Positions 9,805 through 18,623 are shown, counted from the first letter of the stretch. The stretch: DNA of 64,000 bases from Thalassobellus sediminis (GCF_044386045.1 NZ_JBISCD010000040.1:248001-312000); one strand, 5' to 3'. The notes: generated from the sequence alone by a model not told the origin. Made by a program: numbers and translations.

Positions 9805-9837
9805 AACTATATAACAACATAATATTCCCATACAAAC

Positions 9838-10278
9838 ATGAAAAAAGTAATTTTATTAAGCTTTGCTTTACTAGGAATGACAACCGTAAGCATTGGTCAA
9901 ACCGTTACAAAAACGACACCTACTGAAGAAGCTGCCACTAAAGATGGTGCTAAAATTGAATTCGAATCTGAAACTATAGATTATGGAACTATTGAGCACA
10001 ATGCTGATGGCAATAGAGAGTTTAAATTTACCAATACAGGTAATGCTCCTTTAGTAATTACAAACGCCAAAGGATCTTGTGGATGTACAGTTCCTACATG
10101 GCCAAAAGAGCCAATTGCTCCTGGAGCATCTGCTGTAATTAAAGTAAAATATGCTACTAACAGAACTGGGATTATTTCTAAAAGTGTTACAATAACTTCA
10201 AATGCAGTAAATGCACCTACTAAAGTACTTCGTATTAAAGGCAAAGTTAATCCTCCTGTTGTAGAGGCTGAAAAATAA
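9838..10278 (+). CDS. DUF1573 domain protein, periplasmic
   Basis: The 146-residue protein has a clear signal peptide (about 1-20, MKKVILLSFALLGMTTVSIG). A single DUF1573 Ig-like domain covers about 40-138, with the family signature DYGTIEHNADGNREFKFTNTG and the cysteine motif GSCGCTVP. DUF1573 proteins are very common in Bacteroidota; their function is not established. The double cysteine before TVP may bind metal or form a disulfide (inference). The gene is monocistronic: it has its own -7 element and ends in a strong terminator at 10301. Confidence 0.9.
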   Translation: MKKVILLSFALLGMTTVSIGQTVTKTTPTEEAATKDGAKIEFESETIDYGTIEHNADGNREFKFTNTGNAPLVITNAKGSCGCTVPTWPKEPIAPGASAVIKVKYATNRTGIISKSVTITSNAVNAPTKVLRIKGKVNPPVVEAEK

Positions 10279-10300
10279 TTATTATTTAAAAAATGATATA

Positions 10301-10330
10301 AAAACTTCCTTTTAAAAAGGAAGTTTTTTT
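10301..10330 (+). terminator. Intrinsic terminator after the DUF1573 gene
   Basis: AAAACTTCCTTTT pairs with AAAAAGGAAGTTTT and is followed by a run of T. It starts 22 bases past the stop of the DUF1573 gene and separates it from the RNA methyltransferase gene. Confidence 0.85.
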
Positions 10331-10345
10331 TTGGATATTTGCAAC

Positions 10346-10879
10346 ATGCGGAAACTAAAAAATAGTGAATTAGATAGATTAAGTGTTGATGCTTTTAAAG
10401 GCGCAAAAAAAACACCCATTATTATTATACTAGACAATATTAGAAGTTTAAATAATATAGGTTCGGTATTTAGAACAAGTGATGCCTTTTTAATTGAAAA
10501 AATTTATCTCTGCGGAATTACGGCAACGCCTCCTCACAAAGACATACACAAAACAGCATTAGGAAGTACCGATACAGTAGATTGGGAATATGCTGAAAAC
10601 ACCATAGATTTAATTGAAAAATTAAAAACCGAAAACATAAAAATTTGTACTATTGAACAAGCCGAAAACACTATTATGCTTAATGATTTTACTCCTGAAA
10701 CAAATATAACATATGCCTTAGTATTTGGTAACGAAGTAAAAGGCGTTGCTCAAGAGGTAGTTTCTGCAAGTGATATAATTATTGAAATCCCTCAATTTGG
10801 CACCAAACATTCTTTAAATATTTCGGTGAGTTGTGGCGTTGTTGTTTGGGATGTGTTTAGTAAATTAAAAAGTTTATAA
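10346..10879 (+). CDS. SpoU/TrmH-family RNA 2'-O-methyltransferase
   Basis: The 177-residue protein carries the SPOUT motifs in order: motif 1 LDNIRSLNNIGSVFRTSDAF, motif 2 ALVFGNEVKGV, and motif 3 IPQFGTKHSLNISVSCGVVVWD. These form the knotted S-adenosylmethionine site of the TrmH class, which methylates a ribose 2'-OH in tRNA or rRNA. The protein has only the catalytic domain. A TTG five codons upstream (10331) extends the frame, but the ATG at 10346 is preferred because the upstream bases are the terminator tail and a TATTTGC promoter-like box. Which RNA is modified cannot be told from the sequence; the short length fits TrmL- or TrmH-type tRNA enzymes. Confidence 0.9.
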   Translation: MRKLKNSELDRLSVDAFKGAKKTPIIIILDNIRSLNNIGSVFRTSDAFLIEKIYLCGITATPPHKDIHKTALGSTDTVDWEYAENTIDLIEKLKTENIKICTIEQAENTIMLNDFTPETNITYALVFGNEVKGVAQEVVSASDIIIEIPQFGTKHSLNISVSCGVVVWDVFSKLKSL

Positions 10880-11003
10880 AACACTTATTAGTAACAGAAG
10901 GTTTTACATTTTGTTCTTATAAAATAAACCGCTGAACAAAATAAATATCTTTTTAGTTTTTAAAAGTATAGTTTTATCTTTCTAAACTAAATGAACACTT
11001 TAA

Positions 11004-12554
11004 ATGAGACATTTTATTGCCTTAATTTCAATTCTATTATTTTTTAATTGTAAAAATGAAACGCATTCTGGAGTAGATTATAGCAAATTAGAATCTATCC
11101 CGACTAAAGAACAAGTAGGACAGTTAGTATTGCCAGATACTATTGCACCTGTATCTGCTCCTTTTAAAATGCCTGTATTTGAAAAACCAATATTTCCAGA
11201 TAGAAGTATTAATATTTTAGACCAAGGTGCAGATACTTCAAAACTAGTTACAACCACTATCCAAAATGCAATAAATGAGATAAGTGCTTTAGGTGGTGGG
11301 ACTGTTATTATACCTAAAGGAGATTGGAAAACAGGTCGGATTTCATTAAAAAGCAATGTAAATCTTCATCTTGAAGAAGGCGCCATTTTAAATTTTAGCA
11401 CCGACGTAAAAGATTATCAACCAGCCGTATTTACACGTATAGAAAGCTTAGAAGTGATGTCGCTTGCAGCTTGTATATATGCCAACAACCAAGAAAATAT
11501 AGCTATTACAGGAAAAGGGAAACTTATAGGCCCATACAGCGGAGAAATAAAAAAACGCTCTTATATGAAGCCTATTGAAGGACTTATAGATTTAAGCAAA
11601 CCTGCTAAAGAACGTATTCATGACGGCTCGAAAGAAGATTGGATATTTCCTCCAAAATTCATATCACCTATAAATTGTAAAAAGGTTTATATTGAAGGGG
11701 TTTCATTAGAAAACACTGCCTTTTGGAATATTGTTCCTGTGTATTGTGATAATGTAATTATAAGAGGGGTTTCTGTAAATTCTGAAGGCATTCCTCGTGG
11801 CGATGGTATTGATATTGAATCATCAAAAAATGTCCTTATCGAATATTGCACATTAAGTACAGGTGATGATGCCTTTACTATGAAATCTGGACGTGGTGAA
11901 GATGGTTTAAAAGTAAACAAAGCAACCGAAAACGTCGTGGTACGTTATTGCTTAGCTCGAAAAGGTCATGGAGGTATTACTTGCGGAAGCGAAACAGCAG
12001 GAACCATTCGCAATTTATACGTACATGATTGTGTATTTGATGGCACTGGTGTAGGTATCCGATTTAAAACTCGACGACCAAGAGGTGGCGGTGGTGAAAA
12101 TTTATATTATGATAGAATTAGAATGAATTTGGAATATACAGCTATCAAATGGGATATGCTAGGAAAACGTTCATACGTAGGTTTGTTGGCCGATAGACTT
12201 CCAATACGAGAAGTAAATAACTTAACGCCATTTTATCGAAACATTTCAATAACCAATATCATTATTGAAAATAGCACCCATTTTCTAAAAGCATATGGTA
12301 TACCAGAATCGCCACTTAATAACTTAACCATAGACAATGTTGATGCTAAATGCACTGAACTTATACTTGCAAACGATATTAAAAATATTCAAATTAAAAA
12401 CAGTAGCATACAAACAACAGAATCTGTAGTAGATGTGGTTGGAGGTGAAAAAATAACGCTTGATAATATAGTTTTTAAAACCAATGCTGAAACATTAAGC
12501 ATGCCTAAGGAAACCATTCAACTTAATGATATCCATTTTAGTACAGAAGATTAA
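11004..12554 (+). CDS. GH28 family glycosidase (polygalacturonase-like), lipoprotein
   Basis: The 516-residue protein has a lipoprotein signal (MRHFIALISILLFFNC, lipobox Cys16), so it is probably anchored in the outer membrane or periplasm. The rest is a right-handed beta-helix with the GH28 catalytic set: Asp270 in GDGIDIES (place of the usual NTD), Asp288-Asp289 in STGDDAFTMKSG, His322-Gly in KGHGGITCGSE, and Arg353-Phe-Lys355 (the RIK motif). GH28 enzymes hydrolyse alpha-1,4-galacturonan or rhamnogalacturonan linkages, often as exo-enzymes in Bacteroidota. The next genes are a secreted cupin and a sugar-type regulator, facing a uronate operon, so a galacturonate-containing substrate is likely (inference). 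An 8-base inverted repeat lies at 12564-12591 after the stop. Confidence 0.92.
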   Translation: MRHFIALISILLFFNCKNETHSGVDYSKLESIPTKEQVGQLVLPDTIAPVSAPFKMPVFEKPIFPDRSINILDQGADTSKLVTTTIQNAINEISALGGGTVIIPKGDWKTGRISLKSNVNLHLEEGAILNFSTDVKDYQPAVFTRIESLEVMSLAACIYANNQENIAITGKGKLIGPYSGEIKKRSYMKPIEGLIDLSKPAKERIHDGSKEDWIFPPKFISPINCKKVYIEGVSLENTAFWNIVPVYCDNVIIRGVSVNSEGIPRGDGIDIESSKNVLIEYCTLSTGDDAFTMKSGRGEDGLKVNKATENVVVRYCLARKGHGGITCGSETAGTIRNLYVHDCVFDGTGVGIRFKTRRPRGGGGENLYYDRIRMNLEYTAIKWDMLGKRSYVGLLADRLPIREVNNLTPFYRNISITNIIIENSTHFLKAYGIPESPLNNLTIDNVDAKCTELILANDIKNIQIKNSSIQTTESVVDVVGGEKITLDNIVFKTNAETLSMPKETIQLNDIHFSTED

Positions 12555-12680
12555 TTTAAAATTTGATAAATTAGCTAAAAATCATTTATCATGAAACATT
12601 CATAACTAAACTTTCCATACTCAAGGAAATGATAAAAGGAATGTTACATGTGACGGGTAAAACATAATTATCTTATACTC

Positions 12681-13115
12681 ATGAAAAATCTATTTTTAAG
12701 TCTGTGTTTATTACTTACTGTTTGTTTCTCATTAACAGCACAAGAAACACCTGAAAACGAAAAAGTTAAAAAAGAATATGCTATTGAAAACTGTGTTTCT
12801 ACACTCACAATGGACAAAACCATCCCAACAAAAGTGGGTTATCAATATTGGTTTGCGGACAAAGATTTTTTAGACGGCAGAACTTTAAAAATGAGCGTTG
12901 TAGCTCCAGGAAAAGCAACGCATCCACCTCACAAACATGTTGAAGACGAGTTCTTTTTTGTAGTAGAAGGTACTGCCGAATTTTATTTAGATGGCAAAAC
13001 TACAATAGCAGGCGCATATACAAGTTTTTACTGTCCTTCTTGGATGGAGCATGGTATTAAAAATGTTGGCGATACCGAATTGAAATATTTAGTGATTAAA
13101 AAGTACCAGAAATAA
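12681..13115 (+). CDS. Secreted cupin-domain protein
   Basis: The 144-residue protein starts with a signal peptide (about 1-20, ending near LTAQE). One cupin barrel covers about 60-140: HPPHKHVEDEFFFVVEG supplies the HxH(X)3E metal motif and PSWMEHG the later histidine. The metal site looks complete. Known cupins in pectin pathways include KdgF, which opens unsaturated uronates, but KdgF is cytoplasmic, while this protein would be periplasmic, so the match is only suggestive. The position between the GH28 gene and the regulator gene, on the same strand, supports a role with released uronates. It could instead be a sugar-binding or sensing protein. Confidence 0.8.
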   Translation: MKNLFLSLCLLLTVCFSLTAQETPENEKVKKEYAIENCVSTLTMDKTIPTKVGYQYWFADKDFLDGRTLKMSVVAPGKATHPPHKHVEDEFFFVVEGTAEFYLDGKTTIAGAYTSFYCPSWMEHGIKNVGDTELKYLVIKKYQK

Positions 13116-13124
13116 GGGCTTTCT

Positions 13125-13147
13125 TTAAGCATAAAATTGTAAACTAA
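13125..13147 (+). promoter_or_regulatory. Motif shared with the uxaA operon promoter region
   Basis: TTAAGCATAA followed by AATTGTAAACTAA lies 23 bases before the regulator gene. The same string, 21 of 23 bases identical with one inserted C, occurs at 18640-18663 in front of the divergent rraA operon. It is a candidate binding site for the AraC/XylR-type regulator encoded next to it. Confidence 0.4.
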
Positions 13148-13169
13148 TTAACAAACCAAATAATAATAA

Positions 13170-14315
13170 ATGAAAAAGGTTTTTGTTCAATTAGAATCTG
13201 GTCGCGGTTATGGGCGTGATTTACTCAAAGGTATCCATGAATACAACAATCAATTTTCTAATTGGGAAATTATTTTTGAACCTGCCTACTACCTTAAAAC
13301 ATCACAAACAAAAGACATTAGCAAACTCATTAAACTCATGAAACCTGACGGTTGTATTCTTGAGAATATTGATAATATGTCTGTAATTACCGAACTGAGT
13401 GTCCCTTTTATTCAGGCTAACAGTATGGCATATATTGATAGCTCGCCATATCTTAAAGGTAACTATGAAGCAGATGGAAAAATGGCTGTTGATTATTTTT
13501 TATCTCATGGTTTTAAAAATCTAGCTTTTTTTGGTTTGAAAAATTTAGCTTGGTCTGATGGCAGACTCATAAGTTTTAAAAACCACGCTGCATTAAACGG
13601 TATTACTATTTCTAGCTATTTAGCAGAAGTTAAATCGAAGAAAGCATTAATATCTGATTTTGAAAATATAATAGCTTGGTTAAAATCTTTACCCAAACCC
13701 ATTGGTATATTATGTTGTAATGATGATTTTGGACAAATGTTAATTAATGCCTGCTCTATTGGGGGTTTAAAAATTCCGTATGAAATAGCCATTTTAGGCA
13801 TTGATGATGATGAACTATTATGCAATATGACACATCCAAAATTGTCTAGCATTTCACGAAATCATTCCAAAGCAGCATATAATGCTTGTAAAGTTTTAGA
13901 CCGCATGATGCATGGAGAAATTATAAAATATTTTATGATTCCAACAGAACCTTTAGGTATTGTTGAGCGCAGTTCTACAGACATTATTGCCTGTAATGAC
14001 CCCGAAGTTATAAAAGCACTCCATTATATTAGAAACAACACACATTTAAATTTAACAGTAACTAATGTTGTTGATGTCACCAACATTAGCAGAAAAAGCT
14101 TGTATACGCGGTTTAAACAAGTAACAAAGAATACTATTTACGAAGAAATTCAATTTAATAAACTCAAAAAGTTTAAAGAGCTTCTTAAGAATCAGAATTT
14201 ATCAGTTAAAGAAATTGCCTTCCGTCTAGGATTTGAAGATGCCAACCACGTAAGTAGATGGTTTTCTGCCATTGAAGGCATACCGCCTAATAAATGGCGA
14301 AATGAAAATTTATAA
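13170..14315 (+). CDS. XylR-type transcriptional regulator (LacI-like sensor plus AraC HTH)
   Basis: The 381-residue protein has an N-terminal periplasmic-binding-protein-like sensor domain (about 1-270; motifs GRGYGRDLLKGI, DYFLSHGFKNLAFFG, ILCCNDDFGQMLINAC and IAILGIDDDELLCNMTHPKLSSI) and a C-terminal AraC helix-turn-helix pair (about 285-381; SVKEIAFRLGFEDANHVSRWF). This is the XylR arrangement: a sugar or uronate binds the sensor and changes DNA binding. It has no signal peptide. The gene meets the uxaA operon tail to tail with no bases between the two stops. The facing operon and the GH28-cupin genes are the expected targets, supported by the shared motif at 13125 and 18640. Confidence 0.92.
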   Translation: MKKVFVQLESGRGYGRDLLKGIHEYNNQFSNWEIIFEPAYYLKTSQTKDISKLIKLMKPDGCILENIDNMSVITELSVPFIQANSMAYIDSSPYLKGNYEADGKMAVDYFLSHGFKNLAFFGLKNLAWSDGRLISFKNHAALNGITISSYLAEVKSKKALISDFENIIAWLKSLPKPIGILCCNDDFGQMLINACSIGGLKIPYEIAILGIDDDELLCNMTHPKLSSISRNHSKAAYNACKVLDRMMHGEIIKYFMIPTEPLGIVERSSTDIIACNDPEVIKALHYIRNNTHLNLTVTNVVDVTNISRKSLYTRFKQVTKNTIYEEIQFNKLKKFKELLKNQNLSVKEIAFRLGFEDANHVSRWFSAIEGIPPNKWRNENL

Positions 14316-15500
14316 TTACATATCGCAGTTTTTCTTACCATACTCGAAATACTTATAGCCTAATCCAAATTCTTGATGTCCTAACATTTCAGACTTTGTT
14401 TGTTGCCCATTAATTACCTCTTCAATAAGCATATAAATTTCATCTCCCAGCGTATCTAATGAAGCTCCTTCTGTAATTATTTTACCCGAGTTTATATCCA
14501 TATCGCCTGCTAAATTCTCATAAGTTTTCGGGTTTCCGCAAACTTTAATCACAGGAGATATTGCAGACCCCACTACAGAGCCTCTACCAGTTGAAAATAG
14601 TATAATATGACAACCACTAGCAATCATTTCTACAATTTCAGTATTGTCGTTAATATTAGGAAATCCCCATAAAGCATCACCATCTGGCACCACATCCATA
14701 AAATACAAACCAGCCTCTGTTGGTCGTTCTCCTGGACGAATTAAAGCCTTAATAGGCGAACTACCACTTTTTGAATACGATCCTAAAGATTTTTCTTCAA
14801 TAGTTGTTAAACCGCCAACAGCGTTTCCTGCCGAAAAACTATCATGTCCCATTTTTTTATAATAATTATCCGCTTTTTTTATACAGGCTACTAATTGGTT
14901 TCCAACCTCCTCATTTTCGGCTCTTTCTGCCATTAAATGTTCGCAACCCATTAACTCTCCTGGTTCTTCAAACATACAAATAGCATCATTTGCAATTAGT
15001 TTATCGAATGCTTTTCCAATAGATGGATTTGCAGTAAATCCACTCGTCGCATCAGATCCTCCACAAATAGTTCCAACCATTAAGTCTGAAATTTTAAAAT
15101 CGACTTTCTTCGTGTTTTTTAGCTCAGAAATAAAACCATTTACAATAGCAATTCCAGATTGCACAGACGTTAGTGTACCTCCAGATTCTTGGATTACTAA
15201 TTTTTCAACAGGTCTTCCTGACTCGGAAATATATTTAGACAATTCATTTCTATTAAAATTTTCACAACCTAAAGACACCAAAAGAACAGCACCTACATTA
15301 GGATGCGTGCAAAGATTTTCCATCATATTTTGTGCATAATCATTAGGAGCACAACCACTAAAACCTATTAAATGAACTTCTTGTCCTTTAAACTCAGAAA
15401 CTATTAAACGTGCTACATGATTTGCACACTCTACTAAGTAGGCAACAACAATAACATTACGAATACCTTTTCTTCCGTCTTTCCTTAAATATCCCTGCAT
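14316..15500 (-). CDS. uxaA: UxaA-family dehydratase, large subunit (altronate dehydratase-like)
   Basis: The 394-residue protein corresponds to the large domain of the UxaA/GarD family: FSGCAPNDYAQNMMENL, LGCENFNRNEL, QESGGTLTSVQSG, GTICGGSDATSG, FEEPGELMGCEHLM and FSTGRGSVVGSAISPVIKV. Conserved cysteines suggest the family's metal-dependent lyase site. Known members remove water from altronate to give 2-keto-3-deoxygluconate, or act on galactarate; the split relative SuyB acts on sulfolactate. The separate small SAF-domain subunit is encoded 29 bases upstream, so the enzyme works as two chains. It is the last gene of the five-gene operon starting at 18589. Altronate is the best guess because of the GH28 gene and hexuronate transporter nearby; other acids remain possible. 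Confidence 0.88.
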   Translation of the reverse strand: MQGYLRKDGRKGIRNVIVVAYLVECANHVARLIVSEFKGQEVHLIGFSGCAPNDYAQNMMENLCTHPNVGAVLLVSLGCENFNRNELSKYISESGRPVEKLVIQESGGTLTSVQSGIAIVNGFISELKNTKKVDFKISDLMVGTICGGSDATSGFTANPSIGKAFDKLIANDAICMFEEPGELMGCEHLMAERAENEEVGNQLVACIKKADNYYKKMGHDSFSAGNAVGGLTTIEEKSLGSYSKSGSSPIKALIRPGERPTEAGLYFMDVVPDGDALWGFPNINDNTEIVEMIASGCHIILFSTGRGSVVGSAISPVIKVCGNPKTYENLAGDMDINSGKIITEGASLDTLGDEIYMLIEEVINGQQTKSEMLGHQEFGLGYKYFEYGKKNCDM

Positions 15501-15529
15501 TTTATAAACTTAACTTTTATAGAAAAACA

Positions 15530-15805
15530 TTATTTCTCATTAACAACTAAATAATCTGTTTCTAGATTATGACTATGTACATGCTCGCCAGCAGATATGT
15601 GTTGCGTAACACTTCCAATAGAAAGTCCGTATTTTAATATTTTCTCTCCTTTTTCAATGGACTTTATAGCTATTTTATGACCAAAACCAATAGCTACTTT
15701 TAATTGTATTTCTTTTCCGTTTACACTAATAACAGTATCGGCTTCAAAGTTTTTTAAAGCAATAACAATATTATCATTAGGATGTAACTGAACAAAATTT
15801 TCCAT
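15530..15805 (-). CDS. UxaA-family dehydratase, small SAF-domain subunit
   Basis: The 91-residue protein is a single SAF domain: residues near the N terminus read MENFVQLHPNDNIVIALKN, and the core contains IGFGHKIAIKSIEKGE and YGLSIGSVTQHISAGEHVH. In single-chain UxaA this domain is the N-terminal part that helps form the substrate site. ATG at 15805 is chosen; a TTG four codons earlier lies inside the end of the MFS gene and is less likely. The gap to the MFS stop is one base, so the genes are tightly coupled. The same small-plus-large layout occurs in sulfolactate sulfo-lyase (SuyA/SuyB), so the substrate cannot be fixed from architecture alone. Confidence 0.85.
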   Translation of the reverse strand: MENFVQLHPNDNIVIALKNFEADTVISVNGKEIQLKVAIGFGHKIAIKSIEKGEKILKYGLSIGSVTQHISAGEHVHSHNLETDYLVVNEK

Positions 15806-15806
15806 C

Positions 15807-17105
15807 TTAGTTTTCAATAGGTTTTATTTCTGGAATCATTAGTTTTAATATCAACCAAGCTAATAAATACATGGTACTTGCAATTACAAAGATAAGGGTA
15901 TAACTCCCACTAATATCTAAAACAAGCCCCACAAACGATGCAGCAAAAGCACCACCAATAGCTCCTGTAAATCCAGAAAGCCCAACCATAGTAGCCACTG
16001 CCTTTTTAGGATAAATATCTGAAACTACTGTAAAAATATTAGACGCCCATCCTTGGTGAGCTGCTGTGGCAAACCCAATAATAACAACAACAATCCAAAG
16101 ATTATTAAACTGAGTAGCAAAAATTAAAGGTAGTACCAACATCGCACAAATTAAGATGGCTGTTTTTCTGGCAAAATCGATTGATTTGCCAATTTTTATA
16201 AATTTAGAAGATAATCCGCCACCAAAAATACCGCCAATACTAGCCATGGTATAAATTACAATAAGTGGCATGATGGAATCTTTTAAATCGATATTTTGAG
16301 TTTTGTTTAAAAAATCGGGAGCCCAAAAAAGGAAAAACCACCAAACCCAATCCGTAAAAAAACGCGATAAACAAATAGCATAAGTTTGTCTGTATTTAAA
16401 TAAAGATCCCCAAGTGATTTCTTTACTATTTATTGTTTCTGCAACAGTATCTGTATCATTATCAGATAAAATATAAGCTAATTCTTTAGCTGAAACTTTT
16501 TTATGTTTTTCTGGTGTTCTATAAATTAAAAGCCAAAAAATAATCCAAACAAAACCTAATAAACCAGTAATAATAAATGCCCATTTCCAATTTAAAGAAA
16601 GTGTAATACCTACAACAATTAAAGGCGCCACAATAGCACCAATATTAGAACCGGAATTAAAAATACCAGTCGCTAAAGCGCGTTCTTTTTTTGGAAACCA
16701 TTCTGCCACCGTTTTTACGGCTGCTGGAAAATTAGCTGCTTCTCCAACACCTAAAATAGACCTCATAATACCAAAACCCATAACTGAATTTACAACGGCA
16801 TGTAATACAGCACCAACACTCCAAACTATAATAGCTAACGTATAGCCTAGTCGAGAACCTAGCTTATCTAATAGTCTCCCACTAATTAAAAGCCCTATAG
16901 CATAGGCAATCTGAAATGCTGTTACAATGTATCCGTAATCGGCCTCTGTCCAATTTAAATCCTTTTCAATAAAAGGTTTCAGTAACCCTATAACTTGCCT
17001 ATCTATATAATTAATAGTAGTTGCAAAAAATAGCAAGGCGACTATAACCCATCTTATTTTAGAATCTTTTGTGTTATTAATTGTGGTGGTGGTTTTAGTT
17101 GGCAT
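15807..17105 (-). CDS. MFS transporter, hexuronate type (ExuT-like)
   Basis: The 432-residue inner membrane protein has 12 predicted hydrophobic spans. It carries the anion:cation symporter signatures seen in ExuT and GudP: NYIDRQVIGLLKPFIE at the end of span 1, GRLLDKLGSRLGY between spans 2 and 3, and GVGEAANFPAAVKTVAEWFPKKERA in the span 4-5 region. Such proteins import galacturonate, glucuronate or aldarates with protons. In the operon it sits between the SDR gene (21 bases upstream) and the small uxaA gene (1 base downstream), so it is expected to bring in the acid that these enzymes degrade. Confidence 0.9.
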   Translation of the reverse strand: MPTKTTTTINNTKDSKIRWVIVALLFFATTINYIDRQVIGLLKPFIEKDLNWTEADYGYIVTAFQIAYAIGLLISGRLLDKLGSRLGYTLAIIVWSVGAVLHAVVNSVMGFGIMRSILGVGEAANFPAAVKTVAEWFPKKERALATGIFNSGSNIGAIVAPLIVVGITLSLNWKWAFIITGLLGFVWIIFWLLIYRTPEKHKKVSAKELAYILSDNDTDTVAETINSKEITWGSLFKYRQTYAICLSRFFTDWVWWFFLFWAPDFLNKTQNIDLKDSIMPLIVIYTMASIGGIFGGGLSSKFIKIGKSIDFARKTAILICAMLVLPLIFATQFNNLWIVVVIIGFATAAHQGWASNIFTVVSDIYPKKAVATMVGLSGFTGAIGGAFAASFVGLVLDISGSYTLIFVIASTMYLLAWLILKLMIPEIKPIEN

Positions 17106-17126
17106 TTTATGGTTTTTAGTTGGTTA

Positions 17127-17888
17127 TTAGAATCCTCCAGCGGCACCTCCATCAACAGGAAGGAATACACCGTTTATATATTTTCCAGCATCAGACGCTA
17201 AGTAAAGAGCAGCATTACCAATATCTTCTGGCATTCCAAATTTACCTGTAGGGATCCTGCTTAAAATTTTAGTTTTTCTCGGTAAATCATGATCTATAGC
17301 TTTATGCAACATGGGCGATTCTATCCATCCTGGAGCAATAATATTTACGCGCACATTATCTACGGCAAGTTCTGCAACCAAGCCTCTCGTCATTCCTAAA
17401 AGTGCAGCTTTAGCAGTAGAATAAGCCACTACTTGTTTCATTCCCATAATAGCTGTCATAGAACTAATAAGAATAACAGATCCGTGTTGTCTTTCTATCA
17501 TTCGTTTTGAAAATGCTCTGGTAAGCGCAAAAACACTCATTAAATGCACATTCAAAATACCTAAAAACTCACTATCAGTAGTATCAACTGCATTTTTTTT
17601 CAAATGAGCACCTGCACAATTTATTAAAATATCAACAGCTCCCCAATTACTTTCAATGTCTTCAACAAGTTCTGGAACTTTATCTAAATCACTTACATCA
17701 AACGATTTACACTTACAGTTATCTCCTAATATTTCTTTAGCATCAATTAACTTCTGCTCGCTTCTTCCAATTATTAAAACCTCAGCGCCTGCATCAATAA
17801 ATGTATTTGCAATACCTAAACCTATACCGCTTCCACCTCCTGTAATGACTGCTTTTTTTCCTTCTAAACTAAATGCTTTCATTTTCAT
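17127..17888 (-). CDS. Short-chain dehydrogenase/reductase in the uronate operon
   Basis: The 253-residue protein is a classical SDR: nucleotide motif TGGGSGIG at 16-23, NCAG near 90-93, and the catalytic set Ser143, Tyr156 and Lys160 (YSTAK). The end PVDGGAAGGF is typical. The first codons give MKMKAF; a second ATG at 17882 would serve equally. Its relatives include gluconate 5-dehydrogenase, KduD and 2-keto-3-deoxy-sugar-acid dehydrogenases, which use NAD(P)H. In this operon it could reduce a keto-uronate to the substrate of UxaA, as UxaB does, or oxidise a 2-keto-3-deoxy acid. UxaB itself belongs to a different family, and no UxaB or UxaC is in the window. Confidence 0.85.
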   Translation of the reverse strand: MKMKAFSLEGKKAVITGGGSGIGLGIANTFIDAGAEVLIIGRSEQKLIDAKEILGDNCKCKSFDVSDLDKVPELVEDIESNWGAVDILINCAGAHLKKNAVDTTDSEFLGILNVHLMSVFALTRAFSKRMIERQHGSVILISSMTAIMGMKQVVAYSTAKAALLGMTRGLVAELAVDNVRVNIIAPGWIESPMLHKAIDHDLPRKTKILSRIPTGKFGMPEDIGNAALYLASDAGKYINGVFLPVDGGAAGGF

Positions 17889-17896
17889 TCTATTTA

Positions 17897-18589
17897 TTAC
17901 ATGATACCAAATTTCTCAAAAGCCTCCACGGTACTCATACCGTCTTGAAGTGCTTTTAAAACTAATTTTTCCCCTCGTGCTTTTTCTAAAGCTTTTTCAA
18001 AAACTTCATCTTGAATTTCTTGCGGAACAATAACAACGCCATCTAAATCGCCATAAATAATATCGCCTGGATTAATTCTAACATTGCCTATTTCTATAGG
18101 TACTCTGTAATCTATCACTTTTCCTCGAGGCCCTTGATCTTGTGCATAAGTTCCCATACTAAAAACAGGAAAACCGAGTCTTAAAACCTCATTTGTATCT
18201 CTTGAATAACCATCTACAACAGCTCCTGATGCTTTTAATTTCATAGCTCTTGTACTCATTAAACCACCCCAAAGTGCATAGCGTAACGAAGAGCCCGTAC
18301 AAATGTATACTTCGTCTTCCTGAAGACTATCAAGCGCTTCAAACATGATTCCGAAAGGCTTATTAATATAATTGTTAGATGTTTTATCTAATTGCTCGCC
18401 AAAAACATCGGCTTCTAGCACTGGCATAGCTTTACCAAAAACAATCGATTTTGAATTTACTGGTTTTATTCCAGCGGGTAAAAACTGATGTAAATACCCC
18501 ATTTTATCCATAACATCGCCTACCAAAGCCGTAAAGAGTTCTGTATGTGCAATGTCTTTAAGCTCCTTAAAGCTATTGTAATATTTCAT
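17897..18589 (-). CDS. RraA-family protein (HMG/CHA aldolase-like)
   Basis: The protein is 230 residues long from the ATG at 18589 (MKYYNSFKELKD). A longer frame to 18652 adds residues rich in Cys, Tyr and Lys overlapping the promoter region, and is rejected. Family signatures are present: GDVMDKMGYLHQFLP near the N terminus, VVDGYSRDTNEV with the Arg-Asp pair that binds the keto acid in 4-hydroxy-4-methyl-2-oxoglutarate aldolases, and GDIIYGDLDGVVIVP. Such proteins are often metal-dependent pyruvate aldolases or oxaloacetate decarboxylases, although the family also contains RNase E regulators. As first gene of an operon with a dehydratase and an SDR, an enzymatic role in sugar-acid cleavage is more likely. 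The SDR gene starts 8 bases downstream. Confidence 0.85.
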   Translation of the reverse strand: MKYYNSFKELKDIAHTELFTALVGDVMDKMGYLHQFLPAGIKPVNSKSIVFGKAMPVLEADVFGEQLDKTSNNYINKPFGIMFEALDSLQEDEVYICTGSSLRYALWGGLMSTRAMKLKASGAVVDGYSRDTNEVLRLGFPVFSMGTYAQDQGPRGKVIDYRVPIEIGNVRINPGDIIYGDLDGVVIVPQEIQDEVFEKALEKARGEKLVLKALQDGMSTVEAFEKFGIM

Positions 18590-18623
18590 TTGTTTATATT
18601 TAGTGTCGTATTTAGAACATAAG

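Noticed and set aside
10331..10345. TTG start adding five residues (MDICN) to the RNA methyltransferase
   Set aside because: These bases are the tail of the preceding terminator and a promoter-like TATTTGC box. The ATG at 10346 begins the family-like MRKLKNSELDRL.
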